Of a stretch of DNA of 64,000 bases, positions 10,013 through 20,569 are shown piece after piece (the first letter of the stretch is position 1; each line of letters starts with the position of its first letter). Source of the DNA: an uncultured Thalassotalea sp. (GTDB lineage Bacteria; Pseudomonadota; Gammaproteobacteria; Enterobacterales; Alteromonadaceae); contig CANLNK010000013.1 of the NCBI GenBank assembly GCA_947492575.1, positions 20,291 through 84,290 of the forward strand, in the 5' to 3' direction. A program made the position numbers and the translations under genes. The notes beneath the pieces are model-generated. The model saw only the letters and a list, made by a program, of their open reading frames with translations, was not told where the DNA came from and made no database searches.

Positions 10013-10042
10013 AAAAAAATGGGCGGTTAACCGCCCATTTTT
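10013..10042. terminator. Strong bidirectional terminator after gyrA
   Basis: A perfect palindromic hairpin with arms ATGGGCGG and CCGCCCAT is flanked by a long A-run on the left and a long T-run on the right. It ends gyrA transcripts 20 bp after the stop codon and isolates serC. Confidence 0.9.
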
Positions 10043-10061
10043 TGTTTTCTTCTAAAAGGCG

Positions 10062-12761
10062 TTACTCTTCAGACTCCGGTGATGAATCTGAGTTGAGCTC
10101 TGCACTTTCTGCTGGCGCTTCACTTGCACCTTCTGCAGCCTCAACTTCACCTTCTATAAAGTCTTCGGCCTCTTCAATCTCATCAATCCGCTGCAACGCA
10201 ACTACATGTTCGTCTTCAGCGGTGCGAATCAATCTCACACCTTGAGTGTTACGACCAATGACGCTCACTTCGTTAACACGAGTTCTTACTAACGTACCGT
10301 TATCTGTGATCATCATAATTTCGTCGTTATCTTCAACTTGAACAGCGCCAATAACTTTACCGTTACGCTCACTCACTTTGATTGATACAACACCTTTGGT
10401 TGCACGACTCTTCGCTGGGTACTCTTCAATAGCTGTACGCTTACCATAACCATTTTCGGTCACAGTTAAGATTGCGCCTTCATTCTTCGGTACAATTAGA
10501 GACACCACTTTCTGACTATCTTCTAAGTTAATACCGCGAACACCAGTTGCTGTACGACCCATAGGACGAAGTGCAAGTAACTCTTCACCAGTTTCAGGAT
10601 CACGTTTTACTTCACCAGTTTCACTGTCGCGCTGCTTCTCGTTAAAGCGAACCACTTTACCTTCATCTGAGAACAACATAATGTCATTTTCACCGTTGGT
10701 AATATCAACACCAATTAGCGTATCGTCATCGCGTAAGTTCAACGCAATAATACCGTTAGCACGTTGGTTTGAATAAGCTGTTAGTGGTGTTTTCTTCACT
10801 GTACCTGAAGCTGTCGCCATAATGATGTATTTGTCTTCTTCATACTCACGTACCGGAAGAATGGCAGTAATACGCTCATCACTTTCAAGTGGTAATAAGT
10901 TAACAATAGGACGACCACGCGCAGTACGACTCGCTAGCGGCAGTTGGTAAACTTTCAACCAGTACAACTTACCGCGGTTTGAGAAACATAGAATCGTATC
11001 GTGAGTGTTAGCAACAAGTAAACGTTCAATGAAGTCTTCTTCCTTCATCTTAGTCGCTACTTTACCCTTACCACCACGGCGTTGTGCTTCGTAATCCGAT
11101 AACGCTTGGTACTTAACGTAACCTTCGTGAGAAAGCGTTACGACTACATCTTCTTCGTTAATTAAGTCTTCTAATGAGATGTCATGCGAAGCATTTGTTA
11201 TCTCTGTACGACGTTCATCACCAAATTCATCACGAATAGCCTCGAGTTCTTCTTTGATTACTTCCATCAAACGAGCTGGCGAGTTTAGAATGTGCAATAG
11301 TTCTGCAATTAAGTCTAATAACTCTTTGTACTCGTTTAGAATCTTTTCGTGTTCCATGCCTGAAAGCTTGTATAACTGTAGGTCAACAATTGCTTTCGCT
11401 TGCTCAGGCGTTAGGTAATATAAGCCGTCACGAATACCGTACTGCGGTTCCAACCACTCTGGACGCGCTGCGTCTGAACCTGCTGCTTCCAGCATGCTAG
11501 CAACATTACCCAAAGCCCAGCCTTGTGCCACTAACTTCTCTTCAGCATCTTTACGGTTCGATGAACTCTTCACTAGCTCGATAACAGGGTCGATATTAGC
11601 AAGTGCAATCGATAAACCTTCTAAGATGTGCGCGCGGTCACGTGCTTTACGTAATTCGAAAATTGTACGACGTGTTACTACTTCACGACGGTGAAGTAAG
11701 AAAGATTCAAGCATTTCTTTCAGGTTGAATAGCTTAGGTTGACCTTCCGTTAAGGCAACCATGTTCAAACCGAAAGACACTTGCATTTGCGTTAGTTTGT
11801 AAAGGTTATTAAGTACAACCTCACCAACTTCACCACGCTTAACCTCGATAACCATACGCATGCCGTCTTTATCAGACTCATCACGCAAGGCAGAAATACC
11901 CTCTAAGCGTTTCTCTTTAACCAGTTCTGCCATCTTCTCAATAAGACGGGCTTTGTTCACTTGGTATGGTAACTCGTGAACAACAATGGTTTCTTTACCA
12001 GATTTTTCGTCTACTTCGATTTCAGCTCGGGCGCGGATCTTAATTTTACCGCGACCTGTCTTGTAAGCTTCAATAATACCTGCTTTACCACTGATAATAC
12101 CGGCAGTCGGGAAATCAGGGCCAGGGATGTATTCCATCAACTCATCAATCGTTAATTCATCGTTCTCAATTAACGCTAAACAGCCATTAATGACTTCTGT
12201 TAAGTTATGAGGAGGAATATTTGTCGCCATACCAACAGCAATACCTGAGGTACCATTCACTAATAAGTTAGGAATGCGTGTTGGCATAACTTCTGGAATT
12301 TGTTCCGTGCCATCGTAGTTTGGCACAAAGTCGACCGTCTCTTTCTCTAAATCAGCAAGAATTGAGTGAGAGATCTTATTCATTCGAATTTCGGTATAAC
12401 GCATCGCAGCAGCTGAGTCGCCATCTACCGAGCCGAAGTTACCTTGACCATCAACCAACATGTAACGCATCGAGAAATCCTGCGCTAGACGAACAATCGT
12501 ATCGTAAACAGCTGTATCACCGTGAGGGTGGTATTTACCGATAACGTCACCAACTACACGAGCTGATTTTTTGTATGGTTTGTTATAGTCATTGCCCAGT
12601 ACGTTCATCGCGAACAATACACGTCTATGTACTGGTTTTAATCCGTCGCGTACATCAGGTAATGCACGACCGACAATTACGCTCATAGCGTAATCTAAGT
12701 ACGAGCTTTTTAACTCGTCTTCAATATTGACGGGGAGTATTTCTTTTGCCAGATCGGACAT
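10062..12761 (-). CDS. gyrA: DNA gyrase subunit A
   Basis: GyrA forms the cleavage-religation core of gyrase. The catalytic tyrosine is Tyr122 (RYTEIRM). The quinolone-resistance region reads [11 protein letters not shown], with Thr83 and Asp87; Thr83 is a natural residue in some species (Ser in E. coli), and nothing here looks like a selected resistance mutation. A six-bladed C-terminal beta-pinwheel follows with the GyrA-box (QRRGGKG near residue 560). The tail is acidic and rich in Glu/Ala/Ser, as is common. Length 899 residues is normal for gammaproteobacteria. Confidence 0.98.
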   Translation of the reverse strand: MSDLAKEILPVNIEDELKSSYLDYAMSVIVGRALPDVRDGLKPVHRRVLFAMNVLGNDYNKPYKKSARVVGDVIGKYHPHGDTAVYDTIVRLAQDFSMRYMLVDGQGNFGSVDGDSAAAMRYTEIRMNKISHSILADLEKETVDFVPNYDGTEQIPEVMPTRIPNLLVNGTSGIAVGMATNIPPHNLTEVINGCLALIENDELTIDELMEYIPGPDFPTAGIISGKAGIIEAYKTGRGKIKIRARAEIEVDEKSGKETIVVHELPYQVNKARLIEKMAELVKEKRLEGISALRDESDKDGMRMVIEVKRGEVGEVVLNNLYKLTQMQVSFGLNMVALTEGQPKLFNLKEMLESFLLHRREVVTRRTIFELRKARDRAHILEGLSIALANIDPVIELVKSSSNRKDAEEKLVAQGWALGNVASMLEAAGSDAARPEWLEPQYGIRDGLYYLTPEQAKAIVDLQLYKLSGMEHEKILNEYKELLDLIAELLHILNSPARLMEVIKEELEAIRDEFGDERRTEITNASHDISLEDLINEEDVVVTLSHEGYVKYQALSDYEAQRRGGKGKVATKMKEEDFIERLLVANTHDTILCFSNRGKLYWLKVYQLPLASRTARGRPIVNLLPLESDERITAILPVREYEEDKYIIMATASGTVKKTPLTAYSNQRANGIIALNLRDDDTLIGVDITNGENDIMLFSDEGKVVRFNEKQRDSETGEVKRDPETGEELLALRPMGRTATGVRGINLEDSQKVVSLIVPKNEGAILTVTENGYGKRTAIEEYPAKSRATKGVVSIKVSERNGKVIGAVQVEDNDEIMMITDNGTLVRTRVNEVSVIGRNTQGVRLIRTAEDEHVVALQRIDEIEEAEDFIEGEVEAAEGASEAPAESAELNSDSSPESEE

Positions 12762-12822
12762 AAATCGCTGGTATCCCTATTTCTACAAAAATTTCGAAAT
12801 TATTATTTTAATTAAGCCCTGC

Positions 12823-12831
12823 ATAGTACCA
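12823..12831 (-). promoter_or_regulatory. Possible extended -10 promoter element of gyrA
   Basis: On the minus strand the sequence reads TGGTACTAT, a TGn-extended -10 element, about 62 bp upstream of the gyrA start codon. No convincing -35 box is present at the expected spacing, which an extended -10 tolerates. Upstream is the palindrome AGCGCTagatAGCGCT (12897-12912), which may be regulatory. Confidence 0.35.
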
Positions 12832-12971
12832 CAACTTTTGGGGATGCCATACCGCTTTTTACAGCCCCATTCTGCACACTTATCCACGGTTTATCAAGCG
12901 CTAGATAGCGCTCAAAAATCAAGCGTTTCAACTGCGGGAATTGTGGTTTAAAATGTGAACAACAAACCATC

Positions 12972-13007
12972 AAAAAAGGCCAGGTAACTCAACGTTAACT
13001 GACCTTT
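12972..13007 (-). terminator. Rho-independent terminator of the DUF962 gene
   Basis: A minus-strand stem of 13 pairs with one mismatch and one G-U pair (AAAGGTCAGTTAA against TTACCTGGCCTTT) is followed directly by a U6 run. It lies 48 bp after the stop codon of the upstream minus-strand gene. Confidence 0.75.
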
Positions 13008-13054
13008 ATTATTTAAACATTATTGTCACTTAACACCGTGACACAAAGGCGAGT

Positions 13055-13600
13055 TTAAGCAGCTTGTTCTTGACGCTTAGCTTGCTCAAACAATTTGCGC
13101 TTCTCAACGGCCTTTTCATGTACTTGTGATTCAAGCGACTTATTCAGCCCCAATGCAAAATAAATCTCTGCAATCAAAAATAGTGGGCCAATTAACAATT
13201 GCATTAAGTCATCAACAAATGCAGGTTTTGCCTTCTCATAGGCATGACCAATAAACTGGAACACCCAGCCCACTACAAATACGCCAATAGCTAATGCAAC
13301 CGGATACTCGAAGTCAACAAATAAACCAGCACTATATATTAGCGGACCAAATATTACGGCAAGCATAATAGCGAGTGGCACATGTAGCACTAAATAATAG
13401 CAAAGTACTAACACGGAAATTATCACGCAAAGGCTTAACGTAACCTCACTACCTGCAACCGTGAATTCGAATGAGACCAAACTCAGCAGTAAAGCTACTG
13501 ACCAAATGATCGCTGGAATACCCACAAAGTGGGTCTTAATGTTACTTTTATTTAAATGAACGCTTTTGTAATTAGATAACTGCTCTATTATATTTTTCAT
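13055..13600 (-). CDS. Mpo1-like (DUF962) membrane protein
   Basis: The 181-residue protein matches the DUF962/YGL010w family, whose yeast member Mpo1 is an Fe-dependent 2-hydroxy fatty acid dioxygenase. Seen in the sequence are KTHFVGIPAI near residue 23 with a conserved His, about four or five hydrophobic spans, and the second family motif FIGHAYEKAKPAFVDD near residue 116. By family knowledge the His residues of these motifs bind iron; fatty acid alpha-oxidation is therefore a plausible but unproven role. It lies between gyrA and the APC permease with its own terminator. Confidence 0.85.
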   Translation of the reverse strand: MKNIIEQLSNYKSVHLNKSNIKTHFVGIPAIIWSVALLLSLVSFEFTVAGSEVTLSLCVIISVLVLCYYLVLHVPLAIMLAVIFGPLIYSAGLFVDFEYPVALAIGVFVVGWVFQFIGHAYEKAKPAFVDDLMQLLIGPLFLIAEIYFALGLNKSLESQVHEKAVEKRKLFEQAKRQEQAA

Positions 13601-13678
13601 GTTAATCTTACATCTTGTCAGTTAGGTGAAAGACAATCTACCCAGTAAGCTCCACAAAATCAACTTTGCCGATGAGGT

Positions 13679-14965
13679 TTAGCTCTGCAAAGCAGCTTGT
13701 CGTTTGCTTACCAATTGGTACATCACGCTGCCAAATACCATGAAGAATATAGTCATTAACCACGATGTCCATGAGGCGGTAAAAGCTAGCCATAAGCAAA
13801 CAACAAGTGCCAAAACTGGTATGGTTATACCTAATGGCAATAACCAGCGATTTTCCGTAACAAACTCCTGTTTTAATTTAATCAGCGCTGCAATCGTAAT
13901 AAAAAAACCTATTAAGCGAGCAAGCGAACTTACAATCGCTAACCATACAAAGCTACCTGTAACCGCTAATACCAATGCTAATGTGACAAAAAACACAATC
14001 GAGTGAGTTGGCACTTTACTGCTAGACGATATTTTGCCAAACCAGGCAGGTAAGCTTCCTTGATTCGCAAGCGCAAATGTCATGCGCGGAGCAGTGAATA
14101 CTACCGTTGATAAATTACCCGCAATAGACACTATTGCAGCAATCGAAATGATTGTTGCGCCTACCCCGCCAATCATGACCGATGCAGCATCAGCAATTGG
14201 TGCCTTACTACTCGCCATATTTGGCAAAATAGAAATGCTAATACTTTGGATAAGAAAGTATAAGATCGCGGTAACTAATAGAGTGCCTATCAACGCTTTG
14301 GCGATTTCTCGTTTAGGGTTCTTACTTTCACCAGCTGGAACTACTGCTCCCTCAAAACCAATATAGGCATAAACCAGCAGAAGCAATGTTTTATCGATAT
14401 CGGTAAGTGCTTGTGTGTCGATAGACAACATCTTGGGCACATCAATATAGCTAACCCCGACAACAACAAAAGCGACTAAAGGCAATAACTTCAATAACGT
14501 AATGCCATTAATAACTGACATTGTCTTATCTACTGCAAACAAGTTTATTGCGAGGATTATCAGCAATACGCTAGTCAACGCAAAACCATTTAGTACGCCA
14601 TCGGATATGGCTGGAATAAAAAAGCTTATATAGAGGACTATAGCATTGGTATTGGCGGCTAGAGCAGTCAGTCGACCAACATATAACAGCCAAGTTGTTT
14701 GGAAGGCAACGTGGTTACCAAACGCTTTTTCGGTATAAGCAACTGGCCCGCCTGTACCTGAAAAGCCGAGAGACAATTGAGCAAAGCTCATCACCACTAA
14801 CGACATTAATAGTGCGCAAATAACAAATGCCCACGGGCTGAAATTACCACTCAGTTCTGCAGCTCCTGCTGGCAGTGCATAAATGCCTGCACCGATTAAA
14901 CCATTAATAGCTAACGCGGCGAGACCCAACTGCCCAATGGCGCGGGTTAAACGAGGTTCTGACAT
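13679..14965 (-). CDS. APC-superfamily amino acid permease
   Basis: This 428-residue inner-membrane transporter has about twelve hydrophobic spans. The first contains GLIGAGIYALPAG, the glycine-rich substrate-binding segment of amino acid-polyamine-organocation permeases, and a later span has YAYIGFEGAVVPAGESKNPKREI, the conserved APC loop. The substrate cannot be named. It faces away from ubiG, with a 90-bp divergent spacer that must hold both promoters. It is not part of the usual gyrA-ubiG neighbourhood. Confidence 0.88.
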   Translation of the reverse strand: MSEPRLTRAIGQLGLAALAINGLIGAGIYALPAGAAELSGNFSPWAFVICALLMSLVVMSFAQLSLGFSGTGGPVAYTEKAFGNHVAFQTTWLLYVGRLTALAANTNAIVLYISFFIPAISDGVLNGFALTSVLLIILAINLFAVDKTMSVINGITLLKLLPLVAFVVVGVSYIDVPKMLSIDTQALTDIDKTLLLLVYAYIGFEGAVVPAGESKNPKREIAKALIGTLLVTAILYFLIQSISISILPNMASSKAPIADAASVMIGGVGATIISIAAIVSIAGNLSTVVFTAPRMTFALANQGSLPAWFGKISSSSKVPTHSIVFFVTLALVLAVTGSFVWLAIVSSLARLIGFFITIAALIKLKQEFVTENRWLLPLGITIPVLALVVCLWLAFTASWTSWLMTIFFMVFGSVMYQLVSKRQAALQS

Positions 14966-15055
14966 AGATTTTACTTCGGATTATTATTTTCTATCTAGGT
15001 TTCAGCACATGATTGGTTTAGAATCAGCGCCATTATTTCTAAATACCTTATCGCA

Positions 15056-15766
15056 ATGACAAAATCTCTCAACGTAAATTTGGACGAAATCGCAAAATTT
15101 GAAAAAGTGGCCAGCCAATGGTGGGATCTAACAGGTGACTTTAAACCACTTCACCAAATCAACCCGTTGAGACGTCAGTTTATCTTACAACACGCGGAAG
15201 AATTATTTGGTAAAGAAGTTATCGATGTAGGCTGCGGCGGCGGTATTTTAGCAGAAAGCCTTGCGAAATTAGGTGCCAAAGTCACTGGCATAGACATGGG
15301 CGAAGAGCCATTAAATGTTGCGAAACTCCACGCGCTAGAGTCAGGTGTAGAAGTCAACTATCAACGCATTACTGCGGAAGAGATGGCATCAGAAAACACA
15401 GCTCGCTTCGATGTTGTTACCTGTATGGAAATGCTCGAACACGTGCCAGACCCTTCATCTATAGTCCAAGCATGTTCTAGTATGGTAAAGCCCGGTGGTT
15501 ACGTATTTTTTTCAACATTGAATAAAACTACCAAAGCATACTTACTAGCCATATTAGCGGCTGAGAAGTTATTTAAATTGGTACCTGATGGCACCCACGA
15601 TCACGACAAGTTTATTCGACCCTCTCAGCTCATTAGTTGGGCGGAAGCAGCGGGGTTGAAGTGTATTGATGCGACAGGCATTCATTACAACCCATTAACC
15701 GAAAACCACAAGCTAGGCCCGGGCTTAGATGTTAATTATATTTTGTGTTGTCAAAAGGTGTTGTAA
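15056..15766 (+). CDS. ubiG: Ubiquinone biosynthesis O-methyltransferase
   Basis: UbiG carries out both O-methylations in ubiquinone synthesis with S-adenosylmethionine. The N-terminal [19 protein letters not shown] is characteristic of the family, and SAM motif I is [15 protein letters not shown] near residue 58. Length 236 is typical. The stop codon overlaps the next gene's ATG (TAATG), indicating translational coupling. Confidence 0.97.
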   Translation: MTKSLNVNLDEIAKFEKVASQWWDLTGDFKPLHQINPLRRQFILQHAEELFGKEVIDVGCGGGILAESLAKLGAKVTGIDMGEEPLNVAKLHALESGVEVNYQRITAEEMASENTARFDVVTCMEMLEHVPDPSSIVQACSSMVKPGGYVFFSTLNKTTKAYLLAILAAEKLFKLVPDGTHDHDKFIRPSQLISWAEAAGLKCIDATGIHYNPLTENHKLGPGLDVNYILCCQKVL

Positions 15767-16419
15767 TGAAGAAGTTCAAAGGCATCTTATTCGACTTAGA
15801 TGGCACCTTGCTCGATACGGCTAACGATTTGGGCGAAACCCTCAATTACATACTTACAAAATACAACCAACCTACTGTTGCGCGAGAACGGTACCGTCCA
15901 ATAGCCTCTGATGGGGCTAAAGGCCTACTTGAACTTGGCTTTAGTCAAGGACTTAAGGACTTCGACTACGATATATTGCGCGCTGAATTTTTAGCTTATT
16001 ACCACAACAACATAGCGGACCACACAACGCCCTACAAAGGTATAGAAGAACTCATTCGCTATTTGGTTTCCCACAATATCCCTTGGGGCATTGTGACAAA
16101 TAAGCCAATCGATTTAACACTAAAACTGTTACCTTTCTTTTCAATATTCAACAGTAGTCAATCAACAATAGGCGGCGACTCTTTACCACAAAGAAAACCG
16201 CACCCTGCTCCGTTATTAGAAGCAGCGAAACAAATTGGCGTTGCACCTGAAGACTGTGTTTATCTCGGTGACGCGCCACGAGATATCGAAGCGGCAAACG
16301 CTGCTGGTATGTACTCAATAATCGCCAACTGGGGCTACATTGCAGACCTTAAAGCTTGTTCATCGTGGCAAGCTGACCATTCAGTTGATTCGCCAGAAGA
16401 ATTATTCCCTTTGTTTTAG
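15766..16419 (+). CDS. HAD-family sugar-phosphate phosphatase (Gph/MupP group)
   Basis: The start at 15766 overlaps the ubiG stop and gives [18 protein letters not shown], with the HAD nucleophile in DLDGT. Motif II is TNKP, the Lys is in RKPHP, and motif IV is GDAPRDIEAANAAG. Length is 217 residues. The family dephosphorylates phosphoglycolate or related sugar phosphates. In Pseudomonas the gene next to ubiG is mupP (N-acetylmuramate 6-phosphate phosphatase in cell-wall recycling); position supports that reading, but sequence alone does not separate MupP from Gph. An upstream in-frame start at 15745 lies inside ubiG and is unlikely. Confidence 0.88.
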   Translation: MKKFKGILFDLDGTLLDTANDLGETLNYILTKYNQPTVARERYRPIASDGAKGLLELGFSQGLKDFDYDILRAEFLAYYHNNIADHTTPYKGIEELIRYLVSHNIPWGIVTNKPIDLTLKLLPFFSIFNSSQSTIGGDSLPQRKPHPAPLLEAAKQIGVAPEDCVYLGDAPRDIEAANAAGMYSIIANWGYIADLKACSSWQADHSVDSPEELFPLF

Positions 16420-16956
16420 CTAATGCTTAAAGATTGCGACGCTTCAGTTCTCGATAAATACTGACCAATTGTCGACGCTTCTTTCTGGATGTAAATGCCA
16501 AAAAGAAGTACTGTTTACTAAACAAACGAAGCGTTCACTTAATGACCAAAAGCAGGTTCTTTAACGCAAACCATTGAATTATCTATAGTTAATTACATAT
16601 ATAGCAAAATGAAATAAAAAAAGTAATTTTATGTGATAATTAATTCTATAAAGCAAAATTTAACTAAAAAAACCGTTGCGTTTTGGAAAAAGCTAATAAA
16701 AAAGTTACTACTAAGTTAGTCATTACTAACTAGTCAATTTTTGCCTCGATTATTAAATAATCAAGCAATATTTTAGCACTTGCATTCACCTATAAACCTC
16801 ATTATCTTGTGATTATAAATTTTCAATAACCCAATATATTGTGCATCGGATGTTCAAACACACACTAGTTGAATTATCTCCTTGGTTCTCCCAAAAACCA
16901 GTATCAATATCTACGGTAAAAATAATTAGAACAATAAAACTAACTCAAGGTCTTTC
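16420..16956. other. 537-bp intergenic region upstream of nrdA
   Basis: No open frame of coding character is seen. The sequence is very AT-rich from about 16570 on. The only recognisable elements are the paired NrdR-like boxes at 16800-16841. GACGCTTC occurs at about 16439 and 16474 and GAAGCGTTC at about 16528, without clear meaning. Confidence 0.6.
16800..16841 (+). promoter_or_regulatory. Tandem NrdR boxes upstream of nrdAB
   Basis: The downstream box CAATATATTG (16832-16841, followed by TG) matches the known NrdR consensus core CWATATATWG exactly. A second box, CATTATCTTG followed by TG (16800-16809), matches with two differences. Their centres are 32 bp apart, three helical turns, which is the spacing reported for NrdR box pairs. 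NrdR represses ribonucleotide reductase genes in response to dATP/ATP. The downstream box lies about 120 bp before the nrdA start codon. Confidence 0.85.
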
Positions 16957-19221
16957 ATGAATAGTAACCTCTTTGTAACTAAGCGTAATGGCGCGAAAGA
17001 AGCAATCGATTTAGAAAAAATTCATAAAGTGATTGCCTGGGCTTCCGAAGGCCTAGAAGATGTATCGGTTTCCCAAGTTGAATTAAAATCCCACATTCAA
17101 TTTTATGATGGCATCAAGACTGAAGATATTCATGAGACCATTATTAAATCAGCGGCTGATTTGATTTCAGAAGAAGCACCTGACTATCAATACTTGGCTG
17201 CTCGTTTAGCTATCTTCCACTTGCGTAAAAAAGCATACGGCCAATTCGAGCCGCCTAAGTTATTTGATCACGTGCTAAACATGGTCGAAATGGGTAAGTA
17301 TGACGAACACTTAACACAAGACTACACACAAACTGAATTCGAAGAGATGGAATCGTTTATCGACCACCGTCGTGACCTCGACTTTAGCTACGCTGCGGTA
17401 AAACAGTTAGAAGGTAAGTATTTAGTACAGAACCGTGTGACTGGCGATATTTACGAAAGTGCGCAGTTCCTTTACATCCTTGTGGCTGCTTGTCTTTTTG
17501 CTAAGTACCCGAAAGACACGCGTCTTGATTATGTAAAGGGTTTCTATAACGCAATCTCAACGTTTAAAATTTCATTGCCTACCCCAATCATGGCAGGTGT
17601 ACGTACGCCTACTCGTCAGTTCTCTTCATGTGTATTGATTGAATGTGATGACAGCTTAGATTCGATTAATGCGACGTCTTCTGCCATCGTAAAATACGTA
17701 TCCCAGCGCGCTGGTATTGGTATCAACGCAGGCCGTATCCGTGCGTTAGGTAGTAACATTCGCAACGGCGAGGCATTCCACACTGGTTGTATCCCGTTTT
17801 ACAAGCATTTCCAAACAGCCGTAAAAAGCTGTTCACAAGGTGGCGTTCGTGGTGGTGCTGCAACCCTGTTCTACCCATTGTGGCACCTAGAAGTTGAAAG
17901 CTTGCTAGTTCTTAAGAATAACCGTGGTGTCGAAGAAAACCGTGTACGTCACTTAGATTACGGTGTGCAATTCAATAAGCTAATGTACCAGCGCCTCATC
18001 AAAGGCGAACACATCACGCTATTCAGCCCAAGCGACGTACCTGGTTTATACGATGCATTCTTTGCCGACCAAGACAAATTTGAAGAGCTATATGTTAAAT
18101 ACGAACAAGACGAGTCTATTCGTAAGAAGCGTATCAAAGCGATTGAAATCTTCAGTCTATTTGCGCAGGAGCGTGCAAGCACTGGTCGTATCTATTTACA
18201 GAACGTTGACCACTGTAATACGCACAGCCCGTTCAACCCTGAATACGCACCAATTCGCCAAAGTAACTTATGTCTAGAAATAGCATTACCAACTAAGCCA
18301 TTAAACGATGTAAACGATCCAAATGGTGAAATTGCACTTTGTACGCTTTCCGCATTTAACTTAGGCGCAATCGAAAGCTTAGACGAATTAGATGGTTTAG
18401 CTGATTTGGCCGTACGTGCGCTAGATAGCTTACTAGACTACCAAGACTATCCTGTACCTGCTGCTCAAGCAGCGACTATGGGTCGTCGTACGCTCGGTAT
18501 AGGTGTAATTAACTACGCTTACTATCTAGCGAAGAACGGTGTGTACTACTCTAACGGTAGCGCAAACAACTTAACTCACCGTACTTTCGAAGCGATTCAA
18601 TACTACTTATTGAAAGCCTCGAACCAATTGGCGAAAGAACAAGGTGCGTGCCCGCTGTTTAACGAAACAAAGTTAAGCCAAGGCATATTGCCAATCGATA
18701 CTTACAAGAAAGAGATTGACCAAATTACTGGTGAAAAGCTTCACCTAGATTGGGAAGCGCTGCGTGAAAGTATTAAAGAGCACGGTGTAAGAAACTCTAC
18801 AGTGTCTGCGCTAATGCCATCAGAAACATCATCGCAAATTTCTAATGCAACTAATGGCATTGAGCCGCCACGTGGCCTAATTAGTATCAAAGCAAGTAAA
18901 GATGGCGTATTGAAGCAAGTAGTACCGGAGTACAAACGCTTAAAAGATAACTATGAGTTATTGTGGAACATTCCAAGCAACGATGGTTATCTTGAGCTTG
19001 TTGGTATTATGCAAAAATTCGTTGACCAAACAATCTCTGCAAATACTAATTACGACCCTTCTAAATACGAGGGTGGCAAGGTACCAGTTAAGCAAATCAT
19101 CAAAGATTTATTAACAGCATACAAGCTAGGCGTTAAGACAATGTACTACCACAATACACGTGATGGTGCAGATGACAGTCAACAGGATGATGGCTGTGAG
19201 GGCGGCGCTTGTAAGATTTAA
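16957..19221 (+). CDS. nrdA: Class Ia ribonucleoside-diphosphate reductase, alpha subunit
   Basis: NrdA holds the active and allosteric sites that reduce ribonucleoside diphosphates. The N-terminal ATP-cone (VTKRNGAKEAIDLEKIHKV) is present, followed by the catalytic core with RQFSSCVLIE (active-site Cys), NLCLEIALPT with the thiyl-radical Cys in the finger loop, and the C-terminal C-x4-C redox pair (CEGGACKI). Length 754 compares with 761 in E. coli. It is first of the nrdA-nrdB-ferredoxin set and is probably repressed by NrdR through the paired boxes upstream. Confidence 0.98.
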   Translation: MNSNLFVTKRNGAKEAIDLEKIHKVIAWASEGLEDVSVSQVELKSHIQFYDGIKTEDIHETIIKSAADLISEEAPDYQYLAARLAIFHLRKKAYGQFEPPKLFDHVLNMVEMGKYDEHLTQDYTQTEFEEMESFIDHRRDLDFSYAAVKQLEGKYLVQNRVTGDIYESAQFLYILVAACLFAKYPKDTRLDYVKGFYNAISTFKISLPTPIMAGVRTPTRQFSSCVLIECDDSLDSINATSSAIVKYVSQRAGIGINAGRIRALGSNIRNGEAFHTGCIPFYKHFQTAVKSCSQGGVRGGAATLFYPLWHLEVESLLVLKNNRGVEENRVRHLDYGVQFNKLMYQRLIKGEHITLFSPSDVPGLYDAFFADQDKFEELYVKYEQDESIRKKRIKAIEIFSLFAQERASTGRIYLQNVDHCNTHSPFNPEYAPIRQSNLCLEIALPTKPLNDVNDPNGEIALCTLSAFNLGAIESLDELDGLADLAVRALDSLLDYQDYPVPAAQAATMGRRTLGIGVINYAYYLAKNGVYYSNGSANNLTHRTFEAIQYYLLKASNQLAKEQGACPLFNETKLSQGILPIDTYKKEIDQITGEKLHLDWEALRESIKEHGVRNSTVSALMPSETSSQISNATNGIEPPRGLISIKASKDGVLKQVVPEYKRLKDNYELLWNIPSNDGYLELVGIMQKFVDQTISANTNYDPSKYEGGKVPVKQIIKDLLTAYKLGVKTMYYHNTRDGADDSQQDDGCEGGACKI

Positions 19222-19245
19222 TTGGCATTAGCCAAAGAGTAATTT

Positions 19246-19279
19246 AAGGCCGCATCGATCAAACCGATCATGCGGCTTT
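19246..19279 (+). other. Hairpin in the nrdA-nrdB spacer
   Basis: Complementary arms AAGGCCGCAT and ATGCGGCTT surround an inner GATC/GATC pairing. It starts 25 bp after nrdA. Only a short U-run follows, so it is probably a partial terminator or mRNA-stability element that adjusts the NrdA to NrdB ratio; it does not look like a full stop. Confidence 0.5.
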
Positions 19280-19373
19280 GTACGTAACAACTATAAGAAA
19301 CACACTAACAATCAATAAAACAGTGTTTTATCAGCAATGCATCGTTAAGAAATGATGTTTTTGGGAGCTTTTA

Positions 19374-20504
19374 ATGACCTACACTACTTTCAATCAAACG
19401 CCAACAAACGCTCTACTCGAGCCGATGTTCTTAGGTAATAGCGTGAACGTTGCTCGTTATGACCAGCAGCGTTATGCCTCTTTTGAAAAGCTAATCGAGA
19501 AGCAATTGAGCTTCTTCTGGCGCCCTGAGGAAGTAGATGTGTCCAAAGACCGAGCTGATTGGCAAGGCTTAACGGGATCAGAAAAGCACATTTTCATTTC
19601 TAACTTAAAGTACCAAACACTACTAGACAGCATGGCTGCTCGTTCAGTTAACGCTGTATTATTGCCATTGGTTTCGTTACCAGAGTTAGAAACATGGATT
19701 GAGACATGGGCATTCAGTGAGACTATTCACTCTCGCTCTTACACTCATATCCTGCGCAACCTTTTCACAGAACCCGGCGAAGTGTTTGACGACATCGTCG
19801 TAAACCCTGCCATTCTGAAACGCGCGAGTAGCATTGCTAAGTACTTTGATGACGTGATTCTCACTACACAGTTAATGCAATCCCAAGGTGAAGGTGAGTA
19901 CGAAGTTGAAGGTAAAACAATTCAAGTGTCAAAACGTAAGCTCAAAGAACGCTTGTTCCTAGCTATCTGCTCGGTAAACGCGCTTGAAGCGATTCGTTTC
20001 TACGTAAGTTTTGCTTGTTCATTTGCATTCGCAGAACGCGAGTTGCTTGAAGGTAATGCGAAAATCATTAAGCTTATCGCTCGTGATGAAGCACTTCATT
20101 TAACGGGTACTCAGCATATTCTCAACAACTGGTTCTCAGGTAAAGACGACCCAGAGATGAAAGAAATTGCCGACGAGCTAAAAGAAGAAGGCCGTCAAAT
20201 ATTCTTAGACGTGGTTGAACAAGAAAAAGAATGGGCGCAGTACTTATTCAAAGATGGCTCTATGATTGGCCTTAATGCCGAGATCCTAAATCAATATATT
20301 GAGTACATCAGCAACCAACGTATGGCGGCAATTGGTCTAGATTCACCCTTTGAAGTTAAAAGTAATCCACTGCCATGGATGAATGCATACCTTGTTAGTG
20401 ACAATGTTCAGGTAGCACCACAAGAAACTGAAATTTCGAGCTACTTAGTTGGTCAAGTTGATTCAGCAGTGTCTGCTGACGACTTCGACGACTTTGCGCT
20501 ATAA
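19374..20504 (+). CDS. nrdB: Class Ia ribonucleoside-diphosphate reductase, beta subunit
   Basis: NrdB carries the diiron-tyrosyl radical cofactor that starts the NrdA radical chemistry. The iron ligands appear in the expected helices: [15 protein letters not shown] (Glu and His, with the radical Tyr in SYTH) and [13 protein letters not shown] (Glu and His). The C-terminal acidic tail ending DDFAL matches the peptide that docks to NrdA. Length is 376, as in E. coli. Confidence 0.98.
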   Translation: MTYTTFNQTPTNALLEPMFLGNSVNVARYDQQRYASFEKLIEKQLSFFWRPEEVDVSKDRADWQGLTGSEKHIFISNLKYQTLLDSMAARSVNAVLLPLVSLPELETWIETWAFSETIHSRSYTHILRNLFTEPGEVFDDIVVNPAILKRASSIAKYFDDVILTTQLMQSQGEGEYEVEGKTIQVSKRKLKERLFLAICSVNALEAIRFYVSFACSFAFAERELLEGNAKIIKLIARDEALHLTGTQHILNNWFSGKDDPEMKEIADELKEEGRQIFLDVVEQEKEWAQYLFKDGSMIGLNAEILNQYIEYISNQRMAAIGLDSPFEVKSNPLPWMNAYLVSDNVQVAPQETEISSYLVGQVDSAVSADDFDDFAL

Positions 20505-20569
20505 GCGTTATCTGGCGCCGTTGTTAATGAAAACAACACGAGGAGAGTTTGTCTCTGAACTAGCGACAA

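Noticed and set aside
11650..12761. Quinolone-resistance change in GyrA at position 83
   Set aside because: Thr83 is a natural wild-type residue in some gammaproteobacteria and Asp87 is intact.
12880..12888. DnaA-box-like TTATCCACG upstream of gyrA, raising a replication-origin question
   Set aside because: Only one near match is present, with no cluster of boxes, no dnaA or dnaN nearby and no AT-rich unwinding region with repeats.
10009..12951. Several plus-strand open frames opposite gyrA
   Set aside because: They are shadows of the gyrA reading frame without family motifs or ribosome-binding sites.
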